Below are positions 35,415 through 47,599 of a stretch of DNA of 64,000 bases, piece by piece. Within the stretch, counting starts at the first letter, position 1. The number at the start of each line of letters is the position of its first letter. The translations under genes were made by a program, and so were the position numbers. The notes below the pieces were generated by a model. It worked only from the letters and a program-made list of their open reading frames with translations. It did no database searches and had not been told where the DNA came from. This stretch comes from Polytrichum commune (Eukaryota > Streptophyta > Polytrichopsida > Polytrichales > Polytrichaceae), in assembly GCA_950295325.1 (NCBI GenBank), contig OX485806.1:1242001-1306000 (forward strand). Direction: 5' to 3'.

Positions 35415-36800
35415 AACTTATTTATCCTCATCCAAGCCTCTAGTTTCTGCAATCGGAGCTTGCAAACATTCTCCTAAACAATTATGCTTAGTACTCTTCC
35501 TGTGTGTCGCCGTCGTTTCAGTTTGGTAAACCTATCCATATTTAATGCTTCGCCGGCCTACCTTGCCCCTACTTCTTCCTTCCTAAATTCAGGGATCTGT
35601 CCCATGAGCAGAATCTGCACCTCGAGATCTACACATGATTTCAAACCTGTGGAAACTTATAAAATGGGTATTCCAACGTGTCAAGTTTCGACAGAGTCGT
35701 ACAAGGGGGGAAGGAGTGACCATCGAGAGCTTGTACCGAAAATCATCGCATCAACCTGTAACATATCCTCAGTACCAAATCCTGCCGGATCTAGCTTGCC
35801 ATGCATGAACTCTTCTCCGCGCAAGAACCCAATCTCGGGAGTATCATTTCAGAATCTGGGCCGATCGTAAGTTAACCTTATTCTTATTTGAAGCATGCCC
35901 GTGCTCGCCATCCTCATAAATACCATGCAACCTGCTTGCTCTGGTCGAACTCCATCTTCATCTCGAATTAAGTAGCACGCAAAGTCCTATGTCATCAACC
36001 TCGGAAAGTGTTCGAATAATTAGCACCTCGTCGTTCTATAAAAAGAATTCTTGTAACTTAAGTTCGAACTCAGGGTCCAGTTCTCTCCTGCTCTTGCACG
36101 ATGCGTATCCCGTGGAGCAGATCGCTCGCACAAGGCTCGCCATATACAAGCTTCGAAGAGATGAAGCAAAACAATGACTCAAATCTCAAAAGTTATTTCA
36201 CTTTTTGAGGTATATGCGAGATTCCGAGCCACACTTCCTGTCACCGTCGTTGGACACTGGAAAAATACTTCACCCTTTCATCCTCATCCCCGCACTCCTG
36301 TCAAAAAAAAAGCAACTCCCCAGAAGCCTGCACAAATTTTCCTCCACATAGAGACATTCTTAAGCACTGCCCATCCTTAGCTACCGAGGAGCTCTCCTCC
36401 CCTCGGCTGCTGTTTAGGCCATGGCCTAAACTCTCTCAAAATTGGACGTTGCTTTATAGCTAACGTCCCTTTCGTACTTTAAAGTTTAGGGTTCTCGAAC
36501 GTCAAGAAGTAGCAATTTTTTGAATCTCCTGCAGGACGAGAAGGTTTCTCTAAGATTCCCTGAACTTAGTACGTGTCGAAGATAGGACTCGGGATGAACT
36601 TCATCCAACGAAGCTGTGCTTTATCAATCTCAATGTATGCCACCCAGAGACTTATTACAATCAATGTTGATGGTAGCGCCAGCCGAAAGAATCTCTGATG
36701 CTGAAGAAGAGAGTATTGGAGGCATTGCAAGTTGTACCATCTCCGAGCTTTAAGCTCGTTGAAGCTCATGGTAATTACGTATTTGTGTTCAAGTCTGTCA
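35415..36800. other. divergent intergenic between the XS and YigZ-like genes
   Basis: Probably a shared promoter region. On the minus strand, 35415-35510 encodes a degenerate version of the XS protein's N-terminal repeat (a KHNC word, then CLQ..IAET, then a stop, then VMVSED, compared with KHNC and CLQVEVLAET..VMVLED inside exon 1). Coding sequence once extended further upstream, or a repeat unit has decayed. No other gene was seen. Confidence 0.5.
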
Positions 36801-36944
36801 CCGTTCATACGCATGTCCTTAACTTGTGCTCGAAATTGTTGTCGTCTCACCTTGTTGAGAAACCCTAGACCTCCACCTCGCTTGAAGGTTCTCTGCAATG
36901 GAGATACATTTGATAATTCATCGAAATTCCAGCCTGCACCTGCA

Positions 36945-39398
36945 ATGTTAAGCTGCTGTCCAGTTTTGCATCAATTTCTTGGAGCCGGCGAGTTATGGCA
37001 GCCAAGTGCCTTGGCGACCTTTCGCTGTCTCCACCACAACGTGAGCATGGCTTCAACGAGGAATTCGCAAGCTGGAACGAGTGCCACAGGAGTCACTGGT
37101 GAGAACAGCTACCAAACTCTTGCGGAGTCATACACACATACGTTGGAGGTGAAGAAGAGTAAGTTTATAGCAATTGCAACTTCCGTGGACAATGAGCCTG
37201 ATGCTTTGTCCTTCCTCAACCAGGTATGACCTTTCCCCTTATCCCTTTCCCCGGTTGTAAGAAGATTTGCAATGCCATCCCTTTCGTCTGTTCTTGCTCA
37301 CAGATTGGCTTTGTTTTGGGAAGATATAAATCTCTTTATATGGTACTTACTTCCACATATAGAGCTCCCTGCGTCCTCTTGCTAGTAGGCCGGGACCTCA
37401 ATTTCTCCAGTTTCCTGCTATTGCAAATTGCAATTATTTGTACTCCTGTGAAAAATTTGCGATGACAGTTATTTCATCCTCTCTTCGATCATGAAACACT
37501 CAATAGGAGTGCACAAATTCCAGCTCCAAGAGCCAGACCTTGGTCGCATACAAATCATTCGCTGAAGATCCGTTGCGAGCCTACTTAATACTCAAGTTTT
37601 TGTGAGTATTTGAAATCTAGATTCTCCTCCCATGTTTTGCCAGATGGACATCAATCCTCAGGTTGTCTTCACCCTTCGTTGATATTTTGCGTGTGCAGGT
37701 GCGTGACACAAGCGCTTCTCATAACTGCTGGGCTTTCAAGGTGGATTGAAAACCACTTCTCCCACTTCTCTCTGATGGCTTATTACAATAATTACCTATA
37801 TGTTTGTCGATTGTTGTTTCATTTTAAGTGAAGTATGTTTGTATGGATCCAGCAACCTAAACTTGCACTGAAGAGCATTTAAATACCGTTCTGCCCAGAT
37901 TGGCGACCGGACACGCTTCAGTGATGATGGAGAGCCTGGAGGAACGGCAGGACGTCCCATGTTTAGTGCGATCAGTTCTTCCGGACTTGATCATGTGATG
38001 GTTGTTGTAATCAGGTGACTGCTTTATCACATATAAGAGTGAATTTCATTTGCTTTTGCATTTGGCAAGAAGGTAGGCTCTGATTCTTGCACTGGCGATG
38101 TGGTTATTAGAAAACCAATCAAATGCATCTACCAAACATCCTATTATCTGCATCAGTTTGAAAGCTGCAAGTACAGCTTTCATCACTTTGTGCTATTGCC
38201 CTTAATACTATCCATGATTCAGTTAAGATGTTTCTTTGAATTGCACGCTCTTCCATCTTACATCCCATGTTGTGTATCTGTAGGTTTTTTGGTGGAACAA
38301 AGCTGGGGACTGGAGGGTTGGTAAGGGCTTATGGAAAAGTAACCACGGAGTGCTTGAAGAATGCACCCACTATCACTATCAAGGCTAAGGTAATTTCCTT
38401 AGAACAATAGGCCATGTATGGTTGTCTTTTTTACATCACAAAGAGCAACTGTCCAAGGATGAGTGGATTGACTTGTAATAACCGCCTTCTTAGTTTTTGA
38501 AGGGTCGTTTATCCTTCATGCTTAAAAGTACATACGCTAACATACAGGCTCTGGAGTAGTTAGTGTCTTAAGTACCACTCAAAATTGCAGGATGAGTTGA
38601 TCCTAATTGTCATGGCACTGTGCATTAGTTGGTTCATAGTGATTCTTAAATAAGAGAGTTGACGGTTTGAAGTTGTTGGGAATATCTTCAGAGTTTTGCA
38701 GCTATAACATTTCTTTTGGATGTTTTGTAGGCATCGATCAAACTTCGTGTACCATATGACATCCTTGGTGTTCTCTATCCTATTGTAAGTGCTGCTATCT
38801 CGTATATAGACATTGTGACTATACTCTGACAAATCGGCTGCTCACTATTATGTTGTGGGTTGCCTGCTTACTTACGCTTTATCACCCCACCACTTTATGC
38901 CTTGTGATCATTGCAAATGGTTGCTTATATCTGTCACAATTGGTACACAAAAATGAGCGCTGATGACATTGGGAGTCAATTGTATATGACGCCTGTTGAA
39001 TATGAACATAGAAGACAGACTTACTGAAATTATTCATTCATGTTGCATTCCAGATAGTAGAGGCTGAGTGGTGAAGCTTAACATAATTTTTCTTGACTTC
39101 AATGCTTTTGGATTTTGATGGTTAACCGAAGAATGTACGCAGCTGCAAAATCATGGTGTTGACAAGTTGGAAGAAAGCTTCGACACAGAAGGGGAAGGGG
39201 GTGTCATAATGGATGTGCAAGTGGATATCGGAAACTTGCAACAATTAGAGAGAGAGCTGGAAGTCTCCTGCAAGGGTCGTGTTGTGGTGTCACACGTGGT
39301 GAGTTTGTTTGTGAGCAATATGTTTTATATGTATTATTATTTTCAAGCTGATGTTTAATCTTTCTATTTGGCAGAATTCCCTTGTCGGCTTTGGGTAA
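36945..39398 (+). CDS. YigZ/IMPACT-family (UPF0029) protein, probably organelle-targeted
   Basis: Exons: 36945-37223, 37699-37740, 37899-38014, 38284-38389, 38731-38784, 39143-39298, 39375-39398; every phase agrees, about 258 aa from the chosen ATG. An in-frame ATG at 36813 would give about 302 aa, and one at 37047 gives the shortest form. The N-terminal UPF0029 domain shows [35 protein letters not shown] and [17 protein letters not shown]. The C-terminal half ([17 protein letters not shown] and [11 protein letters not shown]) matches the ferredoxin-like DUF1949 found in bacterial YigZ but absent from eukaryotic IMPACT. The bacterial layout and the basic, Leu/Cys-rich leader suggest an organelle protein. 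Family members are linked to translation control, but the function here is unknown. Confidence 0.87.
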
Positions 39399-42353
39399 AT
39401 TATTTGAAATCTTGTTTCTGATCTTGGGGAGGTAGATTTTGAGAGTAATGGCTTGCTTGGGTAGTCAAACTAAGATCAGAGGCCCCTCAATTAGTCAAGA
39501 TACATAATATCCTGGAGAAGATCTCCTGTGTTTTCTATATCAATCTGCGTTCTCAAATACTATTCTGATATTCATGGTTGCTGTCATCACAGGGTCATAT
39601 CTAATCTAGAATAGTGTATTCCTGCAGAGCCAGTGTGCTTGAGACCCTCCATGCGCAGCAATCATGTTCAAGAGATATTGAGCAGACTTGCTGGAGCCTC
39701 TAATTTCTGGTCGTGCTCCAACCCAACAGATTCCAGAACAATGGTAACTTCGTTTTTCAGATTCTTTAACATGACCTCTTCTTTGGGATGAAACTTAATG
39801 AGCTTGTTCGTGTTGGGTCTGGTTGTTTCTGCATTTTGTTTGCACCTTGAATCACCTCGAATTTTCTCTTTGGAGTCCCCTCTGCAGTGAGCAACTGATT
39901 TCTTTTTTTGCGATAATTGTAGGCCTCAACTCTCAACCAATATCTTTTGTGGGAGAGACACTCATCTTGATTTTCGATTGAACTTGTGCACACCAGGCGA
40001 GGAAACTTCAGGACATCCTTCTATGTGTCTGACATCAAAACTTCGCTTGTGCGAGGGAGCGAGCTCTAGGTGATTTGGCTTGGACAAAGCCATCTCCAAT
40101 ACTCCTCTCATGGTTGGATATTGCTTGGAAGACGTGGTCTGATACTTGAAAATCTCAAGTCATACAAGTCGGTATAACTGGAGATTGATCAACTATCTCC
40201 GAAGGATTTAGCATCCCTGCATATTAGGCGTAGGGAACTCTGAAAGATTTGACTGTTTTCTGTTTCATTCTTCTTAAAAGATTAAATAGATAGTTTATTA
40301 CATCCTCCACCACCTTGAACAGTCGATTCCATCTATTGTTTATGACCCAGTCTTACATTGTTCTCTCAAATGATGCTTCCACATGGTACTCGTACATCTA
40401 AAACCTGCTGGTAACATGTGCACCTTGTAAAGAAATTACTCGGACCTTGACCTAAATCAATCAGACAAAGTGGAGAAATCCCCAACAACTGGTTTTACTC
40501 ACGAGCCCATCTTGGATTCCGCCATCCTCATAATTAACACTAGAGGAGAGGTTTGTGCCTAAATGACCCTCCCATCTGACATTGGGAATCAACCCAAACG
40601 AACTATAATAACCGCTGCCTGCAAGACTGCAATATTTATTTCATCTCATCAATCGGGCCGTGACCTCCCTCCACCTCCACCTCCAGTTTTGTTCTTGCAA
40701 AGCGGATCTTCTATCTTCTTACCCTATTTTTGTCGACAAGCATCCTCGCCTGCTCCGCCTGTGCTGCTAAGCTACTTCGACCCCACTGCCCAACACAAAG
40801 CACTCATCAGCATAAGCGCCCACCCAGCCTAACGTGGATAGAATAACAGTTCCCTAGGATCATGCGGAACCTTTATACTGCTTCTTTATTGGAGGGATGT
40901 GATAATGGGGTTTGGCGACTTGTAGCTGATTGATTAATCTATCATATCATATCATATTATATCCCATGACATGCATGCAGCCATAGCCATGACTCGACCT
41001 CATCGTCATCCAGAAACCGGAAGAAGGCACCGTAGGTGCCGAGTAGGTAGGTTAAAGCCAGTAAAACTCAAGTAACTTAAGGCACCCAGACAGACAGACA
41101 GACAGACACCTACCTCCTCCACACGAATGGACCACGTGGGGGATTTGGAGGAGGAACTTGGTAGGTTCATAATAACATTACCAAGCCAACCAGGATGGTC
41201 GGTCGGTATGTAAATCCTTAACCCGGTCTGAAACAGTCCAGACTCTCCAGTGCTACTGCACTGCAGTGAGTGTAGGAGTGTTTTCCTGCAATCTGTACCT
41301 TCTGCTTCTGCTACTACTGCCATTGCAGCCCACTGCCCAAGGTCTTCGTTCCGTCGTCCGCACTTTGACCGATCACGACCCAAAAGCGGAGAGCAAGTTA
41401 TTCGGTCCAAGCGGGAGCAGTGGATGCGGGAAAGCTCCGACCTCGCTTGCTAGCCTGCCTGCCTGCCTGCCTGCCTGCCTCACGGTTAGTGGTCACTGGG
41501 TTTTTGGGGGGGTTGTCTTTTGCTGCTTCTATTTTTTCTCGCACCTTCGAGTCGGTTTGCTAATTTTGAGGCTCGTGATTATTTGGTGGGTTCAATACGT
41601 TGGTGTTGGTCGTCGCATCTGGGGTAGGAGAAGTTATAGGCAGGTGTGTGTATGTTTTCGCAGTTGGGTTTGTGGATTTTGACCGAAAGTGCCCAAGTTT
41701 GACTGGGTGTTCTGTCTGCGTCTGGCGGTGAAGGGGAAGGGGAGTGAGTGCTTTCTGTAAGCTTGTTGGAGGCTCCGTTTTGCAGGGTGGTATTCCTGTG
41801 CGGTGGTTTCTGAACAGGAATTTATTTTTACTTTTATGTAGAGGTGGATGGTTGGTGGCTGATTCTTGGGCTTCATTTCCTCACCAACGACGCTAAGCAG
41901 CAGCTCTACTCTACTCTACTCTACTGCTCTAGAGTATAAGCCATTTATTTCAGAACGTCCAGATTCTCTCTTCAGAAGCAGGTCTTGCTGGTTTTGTGTT
42001 GGTTTGGTGTGTCTCCGTGGAGGAGCTGTCAATATGAGGAGCGTGGCAGGAAATTCTTGTGGCGATGGGAGCTCGACCTTGAGGGCTACTACTTCTACTA
42101 CGCAAGCTGGACACCCATGTGGAATTCTATAGCACCACCTCTTAGAAAAGAGGCCTCTTAGTTAGCAGCAAACAAATTATGGTCAAAATTCAGCACAGCC
42201 CTAGGAGCCACCGGCGAGTCGCAGCAGGAAGAAGAAACCAGTATCATCATCATACACAACAGTGATCAGGGTGAAGAAGCCAGGAAGCAAGGAAGGTGGT
42301 GCGTGTGATTTGATTTGATTTGATTTTGTTGCCAAAGCGGGGTGTGGGATTGC
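39399..42353. other. intergenic; VQ-gene 5' flank with microsatellites
   Basis: The left part is 3' flank of the YigZ-like gene. Microsatellites: (CAGA)n at about 41090-41107, (GCCT)n at about 41453-41480, (CTACT)n at about 41906-41923, (TGATT)n at about 42307-42325. Open frames at 41006-41682 overlap each other on both strands, are not conserved-looking, and are not accepted as genes. The last kilobase is likely promoter and 5' UTR of the VQ gene. Confidence 0.5.
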
Positions 42354-43241
42354 ATGGCAGCTCCGCTCTCCATGGACGCGGGCGAACCAGGAGGAGAGTT
42401 AGGTAAAGGCAGCAAGAGCGGGGGATCGTTAGCGGTGAACAAGTCATCCAACAAGATACGCAAGGGGTTGCGTCCCACGGTGGCACAACCTCGCCTCGCT
42501 CCCACGGTATACAAGACCGAGCCAAGCGACTTCCGATCCTTGGTGCAGCAATTGACAGGCACATCACACCCTCCTGCCGCATCTCCAACCGCTCCCAAGC
42601 CCGTCAACTCACGCCTCTCACGGATTGCACCTCCACCGTTACGCCCCACACTAACCTACCCATCCGCCACACATCCCCAACCCCAACACCAACCCCAAAC
42701 GCAACCTCAAACTCAATCTCAAACTCAACCCCCATCCCAACCCTCTCTTCCACCATCTCCAGGCAGCCAGATTTTCAACACGTTTGGGAGTTTCTCGCCA
42801 CTTTCGAAGCAGGGAGCATCTCCGTTCGGAATGTCACCTCTTTCTTTCTCTCCTTTACCTCAGTTATCGCCCAGTGATCAGGGTTGGGTTAACGCTCTCA
42901 CCGGAGGGTTAGAGTCTCCGGCAACAAGGCAGCTTGCACAAGCTGTTGCGGATGGTGTTGCAGCTCCTCAAGGTGTTGCAACAAAACAGGAGCCTGGCAC
43001 CACGGCTGGTGGTGGTGCTCATCCTCCTCCTTTGTCACCGACGTTCGCTAGCCTTCGATTCTCACCTTCTTCATTTGGTCTTCCGAGTCCTTCAGGTTTT
43101 CCAAGTCCCGGCTCGTTTGGTAATATGTTCAACAACGTGTATGGGATGAGTAATTTCACCCCCACTGGCGCACTCCAGCGAGATGTCACGTTTAGCTTCC
43201 CTGAACCGGACATATCCATGTCGCCAGCGGGTACTCCGTGA
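42354..43241 (+). CDS. VQ-motif protein
   Basis: VQ proteins are plant transcriptional cofactors, many of which bind WRKY factors. The frame is 295 aa in a single exon, as is usual for the family. The start is the ATG at 42354 (MAAPLSMDAG); an upstream in-frame GTG was ignored. The VQ motif is at residues 60-69, FRSLVQQLTG, with the hallmark F, VQ, L, T and G, preceded by basic residues 34-48. The rest is disordered and rich in Pro, Ser and Gln, with a run of PQ/TQ repeats around residues 105-125 and many SP dipeptides that could be MAP-kinase sites (MAP-kinase phosphorylation is known for several VQ proteins). The layout resembles the HAIKU1/VQ14 type. Nuclear location is expected. Confidence 0.92.
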   Translation: MAAPLSMDAGEPGGELGKGSKSGGSLAVNKSSNKIRKGLRPTVAQPRLAPTVYKTEPSDFRSLVQQLTGTSHPPAASPTAPKPVNSRLSRIAPPPLRPTLTYPSATHPQPQHQPQTQPQTQSQTQPPSQPSLPPSPGSQIFNTFGSFSPLSKQGASPFGMSPLSFSPLPQLSPSDQGWVNALTGGLESPATRQLAQAVADGVAAPQGVATKQEPGTTAGGGAHPPPLSPTFASLRFSPSSFGLPSPSGFPSPGSFGNMFNNVYGMSNFTPTGALQRDVTFSFPEPDISMSPAGTP

Positions 43242-45126
43242 TAGGGTTTGCAGAAGAATTGATTGATTGATTGGCCACGGGATGATCGGATTTTCTGTCT
43301 CTCCAAATTGTTGCAGGATGTCGACGAGATTTTACAATCGTTTCGAGGCATGGTTGGTTGTCATCTCCCCCTCCCCTCCCTCTGAAATGCCACCAGAAGT
43401 TGGGTTTTTTTCGGAGAGCAGGCAGAATAATACACCGATTTCCAAGGCTGCAACTTAGATGGAGTGTATTTGATGTAGAGATCGGTACAAGGGAGATGAC
43501 TTGAACCCGAATGTGGTCTGTGGTGTCTGCTCGAAGATTCCTGTGCAAGGGGTGATGCCATCTCGATCACCGAAGAAGAAGAATAAGAGCTACTTTGAGG
43601 ATTGCATTGAGATGTGGACACCAATTTAGTGTGTAGGTCAGTTGCAGAAAGGGTGTGCAAAGAGAGGTAATCATTCTGTAGAAACAAGTATGTTAAGTTT
43701 AGATCAAGCGAAGGTGTACAAAGTCTGCACATTTCTGAGGTTGATTCTTTGATTATCACATGTATTAACTAACTGCGGTATCCTTTAGCGCCATACATCT
43801 AGAGTACTAACAGCTCCTGATCTCGTAGCCAAGTATATATGAGATTGCCTTGTAAAGATCTCCGAGTAGATACCTGCAGGAGTTCAGAGATAAAAAAGAA
43901 GGGATCCTACATTCTGTTGTTACATATGTATTCAGTCTGTACATGCTGACACTACTACTGCACTGGCCACATGTGTATTTGGGAATGGTGAGCATTCGAG
44001 GCGCACATGCTTGAGGCACTTTGATTTCTCTTTATTGTCATATAACAACTGCACTTAACTTCATGGATCATTTTTGTGTTGCTCAAGTATGTTCTCCTAG
44101 AGAGATGCAGTTGCAAGAATCTTCAAGACATGAGACTTGTAGAAGTGCATCTGGGTTAGACACTTAAGCATTTTGTTTCAATGCAATTGGAATTATAAAC
44201 CCTGATTGTGGTTGGAAGTAGTTTTAATAAGTAGGTAGTACGTGCAATAAAAGTAGGATAGGATTTCCATTTGGTAGAATGGATAGTAATCATAAGTCTG
44301 CTCCCCTGACCAGGTTTGCAGCCTTCTTCGATTATACTTGGATTGGACAATCAGGAGCTGGAAACAAGGGCTAAATAATGATGGGCTCCAGGTCCTACTT
44401 CCTGAAAAAGACACCATGACATCATTTTCACAAACTCACTGTCTTATGAACTGCAGCTTTTTGATGTACGATGTGCCAGTGGATGTGCTAGTGGTAGTTT
44501 CGAATTGGATCACTCCGATGATCCCAGCCTCCAGGTTCGGTCAAGACAATGATCTCCGAGATACTCAGTAACTGTGGACTTGCCCTTTGACAGTTGGCTC
44601 AGTTCAGAACTAGTTTCAGTCAATGGAGACTTGTACTTTGGATCGAATACATATTAATCAGTATAGAGTGCAAGAGACTTGTACTGTGGATCAAAATATT
44701 GCAGGAAACTTAGACTGTCACTGTGCAACCTGAGTATTATATTCGGCATAAATATGCAATTTGGCTTCAGTGATTCTTCTGACATGTCATGGACTTTCAC
44801 TTGGACCGACGACCTAGCAATACATCGTACAGAAGACGTACATCTGGACTTAGTTTCAGCACTAGTCTCAGTTGAACTAGTCAAGAATGTTCATGGACAT
44901 TGATCATGCTATGTATGCAACAATCATGCTGAAGCACTCCAGACACAGGTCACGCACTGATGCTGGTCGAGCTACACCATCAAAGTATGTGGCTCTCTTC
45001 CCTTTCTACATACAATAACTTTACTAACCTTAGGACTCTTGAGTGCACTGAAGTATCCAAATACACAACTCTTGATCATAAAAGAGCTCACATCACCAGA
45101 AAGAGAATCGATCTTCTCGAGAACAG
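43242..45126. other. convergent intergenic, no gene recognised
   Basis: Probable VQ-gene 3' UTR followed by unassigned sequence. A small direct repeat (GAGACTTGTACT.TGGATC) occurs at about 44625 and 44668. Nothing else was supported. Confidence 0.45.
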
Positions 45127-46373
45127 TTACAACCTCTCGTTCGTGTCCTTCGCTTTTCCATAAGTGACACCCCCATCCTGCTGACAAAACATTGCACTGA
45201 TTACATATACAAAAACAATGTCAATACAAAGGTGTTGCCTACTAGATTCTAGTGGGCACAAAAAAAGCAATGAAGAAACTAAACTGCCCTACAAAGTGAA
45301 CATATTGCCAAGTACTCATTAAGTGCCATACCTGAGAACTAGGTCGAATTCTTTCAACATGACGGTATGGATCATTCTCCCGTGCTAATGCCAACCTTGC
45401 CTGTACATCAGTATTAGATTAGAAGACTTTCTGCGTGTTTATCAAAAATTTTGATTCATTTCTCCATGAGCATCAGTAAGAACGACTGCCCAAGCACCAC
45501 AAACTGCATCCTTCCGTTATTAGTTACTTGGACCTTTCCATTCAAACAGTCAAATTTCAATAATTGGTAACATAGAGGGCCATAGGAGTCAATCTGATAA
45601 AAAAACCCCAGCTCACTAACACTTCAGGCAGCATATGATTCATCTCCTAGTTATGAATAGTTATAGTTATGGAACCTTGAAGACCAATGATCTGAGTTTC
45701 ATTGATGTCATGATTGGCGTCCAACAAGGGGCAAAATAATCGGAATTGTTATCTTCAAAAATAAGTGATAATTTTCCATATTCTTCAAGAGTGTTGTTTA
45801 AAAGCATTGTTCAAAAACATTGATATCTTCTATGATTAAGTTCTATTGTTTGAAGTGTATTTGCGAAACTTTTCTTAAAAACTAAAAAACGGAATACTGC
45901 TACATTTTACAATGGAGTGAAAGAAGGAATGCATGTAATTAAGTCCACTCGATAGAGACTGAAGCTGAACCTAAATTCCACTGATTTAAGTGTCTAAAAG
46001 GATAGTACATCCAGCAGAGTAATAAATCGATTAGAATGATATTGTCAATCAAAACAACAATTGCAGCATAACTTTCTTTCCCTTCCCCTCCAGATATGTT
46101 CGAACTCCTCTAGATATGTACTGCCCGTGAATCGCTGTGAGATTGACAACCCCACTGTGAATGTGTTCATAAGAGCACTACACATAGGGTTAGTATTACG
46201 ATGAGAAACCATACCTCCTGCTCTCGTTGTAGGTCCAACTCAGGCTTGACCCATAAGAAGTAGGCTACTGTTCCTGCCAGAGCCCAAGCTCCCAGATTCT
46301 GAACGCCCCTTACTCCACCTAACAGATTCGTTACAGAATTCCGAACATTTCCCAAAAACGTACTGCGTGCCAT
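45127..46373 (-). CDS. small single-pass membrane protein (92 aa)
   Basis: Three phase-0 exons: 46373-46215 (53 codons), 45400-45332 (23 codons), 45177-45127 (16 codons and stop). The protein starts MARSTFLGNVRNSVTN, has one hydrophobic segment at about residues 27-42 (LGAWALAGTVAYFLWV), then a charged tail containing REQEARLALARENDPYRH and ending DTNERL. The short basic start, single membrane span near the N-terminus and soluble charged tail are typical of accessory subunits of mitochondrial inner-membrane complexes, and I have an impression of a conserved plant protein of this design, but I cannot name it with certainty. The last intron ends in a tandem CAGCAG acceptor, which could add one Gln. 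Confidence 0.82.
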
Positions 46374-46464
46374 CTTTGCTACCTTTGCTCCTGAAGTTAC
46401 TGTTGACCACCACTAACTCCCCATCCTCCAAGCTCTCAAATTCCTCGCAAGCTGCGCACCTGTT

Positions 46465-47444
46465 CTACAAAAGAAAAGTCCTCAACATATGACCCTGTTC
46501 GTTTCAACGAAAACCTGAACTGATGACTATCGCGGTAGATTATGACAAGCCATGAAGCAGCATCTGTTATAGATAGCCCTAACTCATCTCCTACAAAAAT
46601 CCCGTCAATTTGGTTCTCCCCACTGTTTGACAAATCTCAAGGGAATTGTTGAAATCAAAGCACACCTATACCACAGACTATAACAATTCACAAACCCTGA
46701 AGCAGCTTCTCCCTGAGAATGTCACAAACCCGATTCTGGAGTTGCAAAAAACCTCTCAAATTGCTCCATTTCATAAATTTTCACAATCTTGATGGTATTG
46801 TGGTAAGTTTAACTATCATCCTTCACTCCAATGCTCCTCATTAGAATTATGGCAATTCAAAGTGTATCTATACAATTATCCTAATGCAGAAAATGCTGTG
46901 ATTAATCCTCATTGATTAATAGGATTTTCAAGAGACCCTCCAAATTTCATTAATTTGCAGGATCTCAAACAATCCAACAGAACAGAAGCAAGTCGAACCA
47001 TACCAGTACCATGCGTGGTATAGGTTCAAAAAACCTAAAGCAGCATTCGCTTGAATGCCAGGAAATCATCTCTAAAAATTTCCAGCAATTGCTTCATTCT
47101 ACTCATTAAAACCGCTTCTACACCATGCACGTCGCAATTCACAAACCCTAAAGCAGTTTCTACTTCGAACCGCACTAGAGCATTTCTCAGATTTTCTTAA
47201 AACCTTTCAAATTATTTCAACGAATATTGACAAGATCGTAGAAAATCAAGATGTTCCTATACAAATTTGGAATATCTGAAGCAGCATCTGCTATATATGA
47301 CCCTACCTCGTTCTTACATATCCTACAGCACCATTCCCTGTATTTCATACTAGATTGTTTACAGAATTTTGCAACGATTCTGGTAACTTCCTCCACACCA
47401 CTGGTTCAAACATTTAGCGAAAATCGTGGCGAATTGACGTTTAC
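46465..47444 (-). other. predicted leader intron of the small membrane protein gene
   Basis: On the minus strand a donor TTACAG|GTAAACG (intron starting at 47444) and an acceptor TTTTCTTTTGTAG| (intron ending at 46465) fit a 5' UTR intron. The putative leader exon upstream of 47445 contains AAACCCTAACCC-like words, often seen in promoters and leaders of plant housekeeping genes. Confidence 0.4.
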
Positions 47445-47599
47445 CTGTAAGCGAAACGATGAGATTGGATGGCGAAATTGGGCAAGACATCTACGCAGAA
47501 GTGGAGGGTTAGGGTTTCCTGCGATCAGAGAAGGCGGAAGCAAACTTGGATGAGGATGAGGATGATAAATCTCTGATGTTTCATTCACGTAATAGAGTC

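Noticed and set aside
42266-42649. Minus-strand frame of 127 codons over the VQ gene
   Set aside because: Shadow of the VQ coding sequence.
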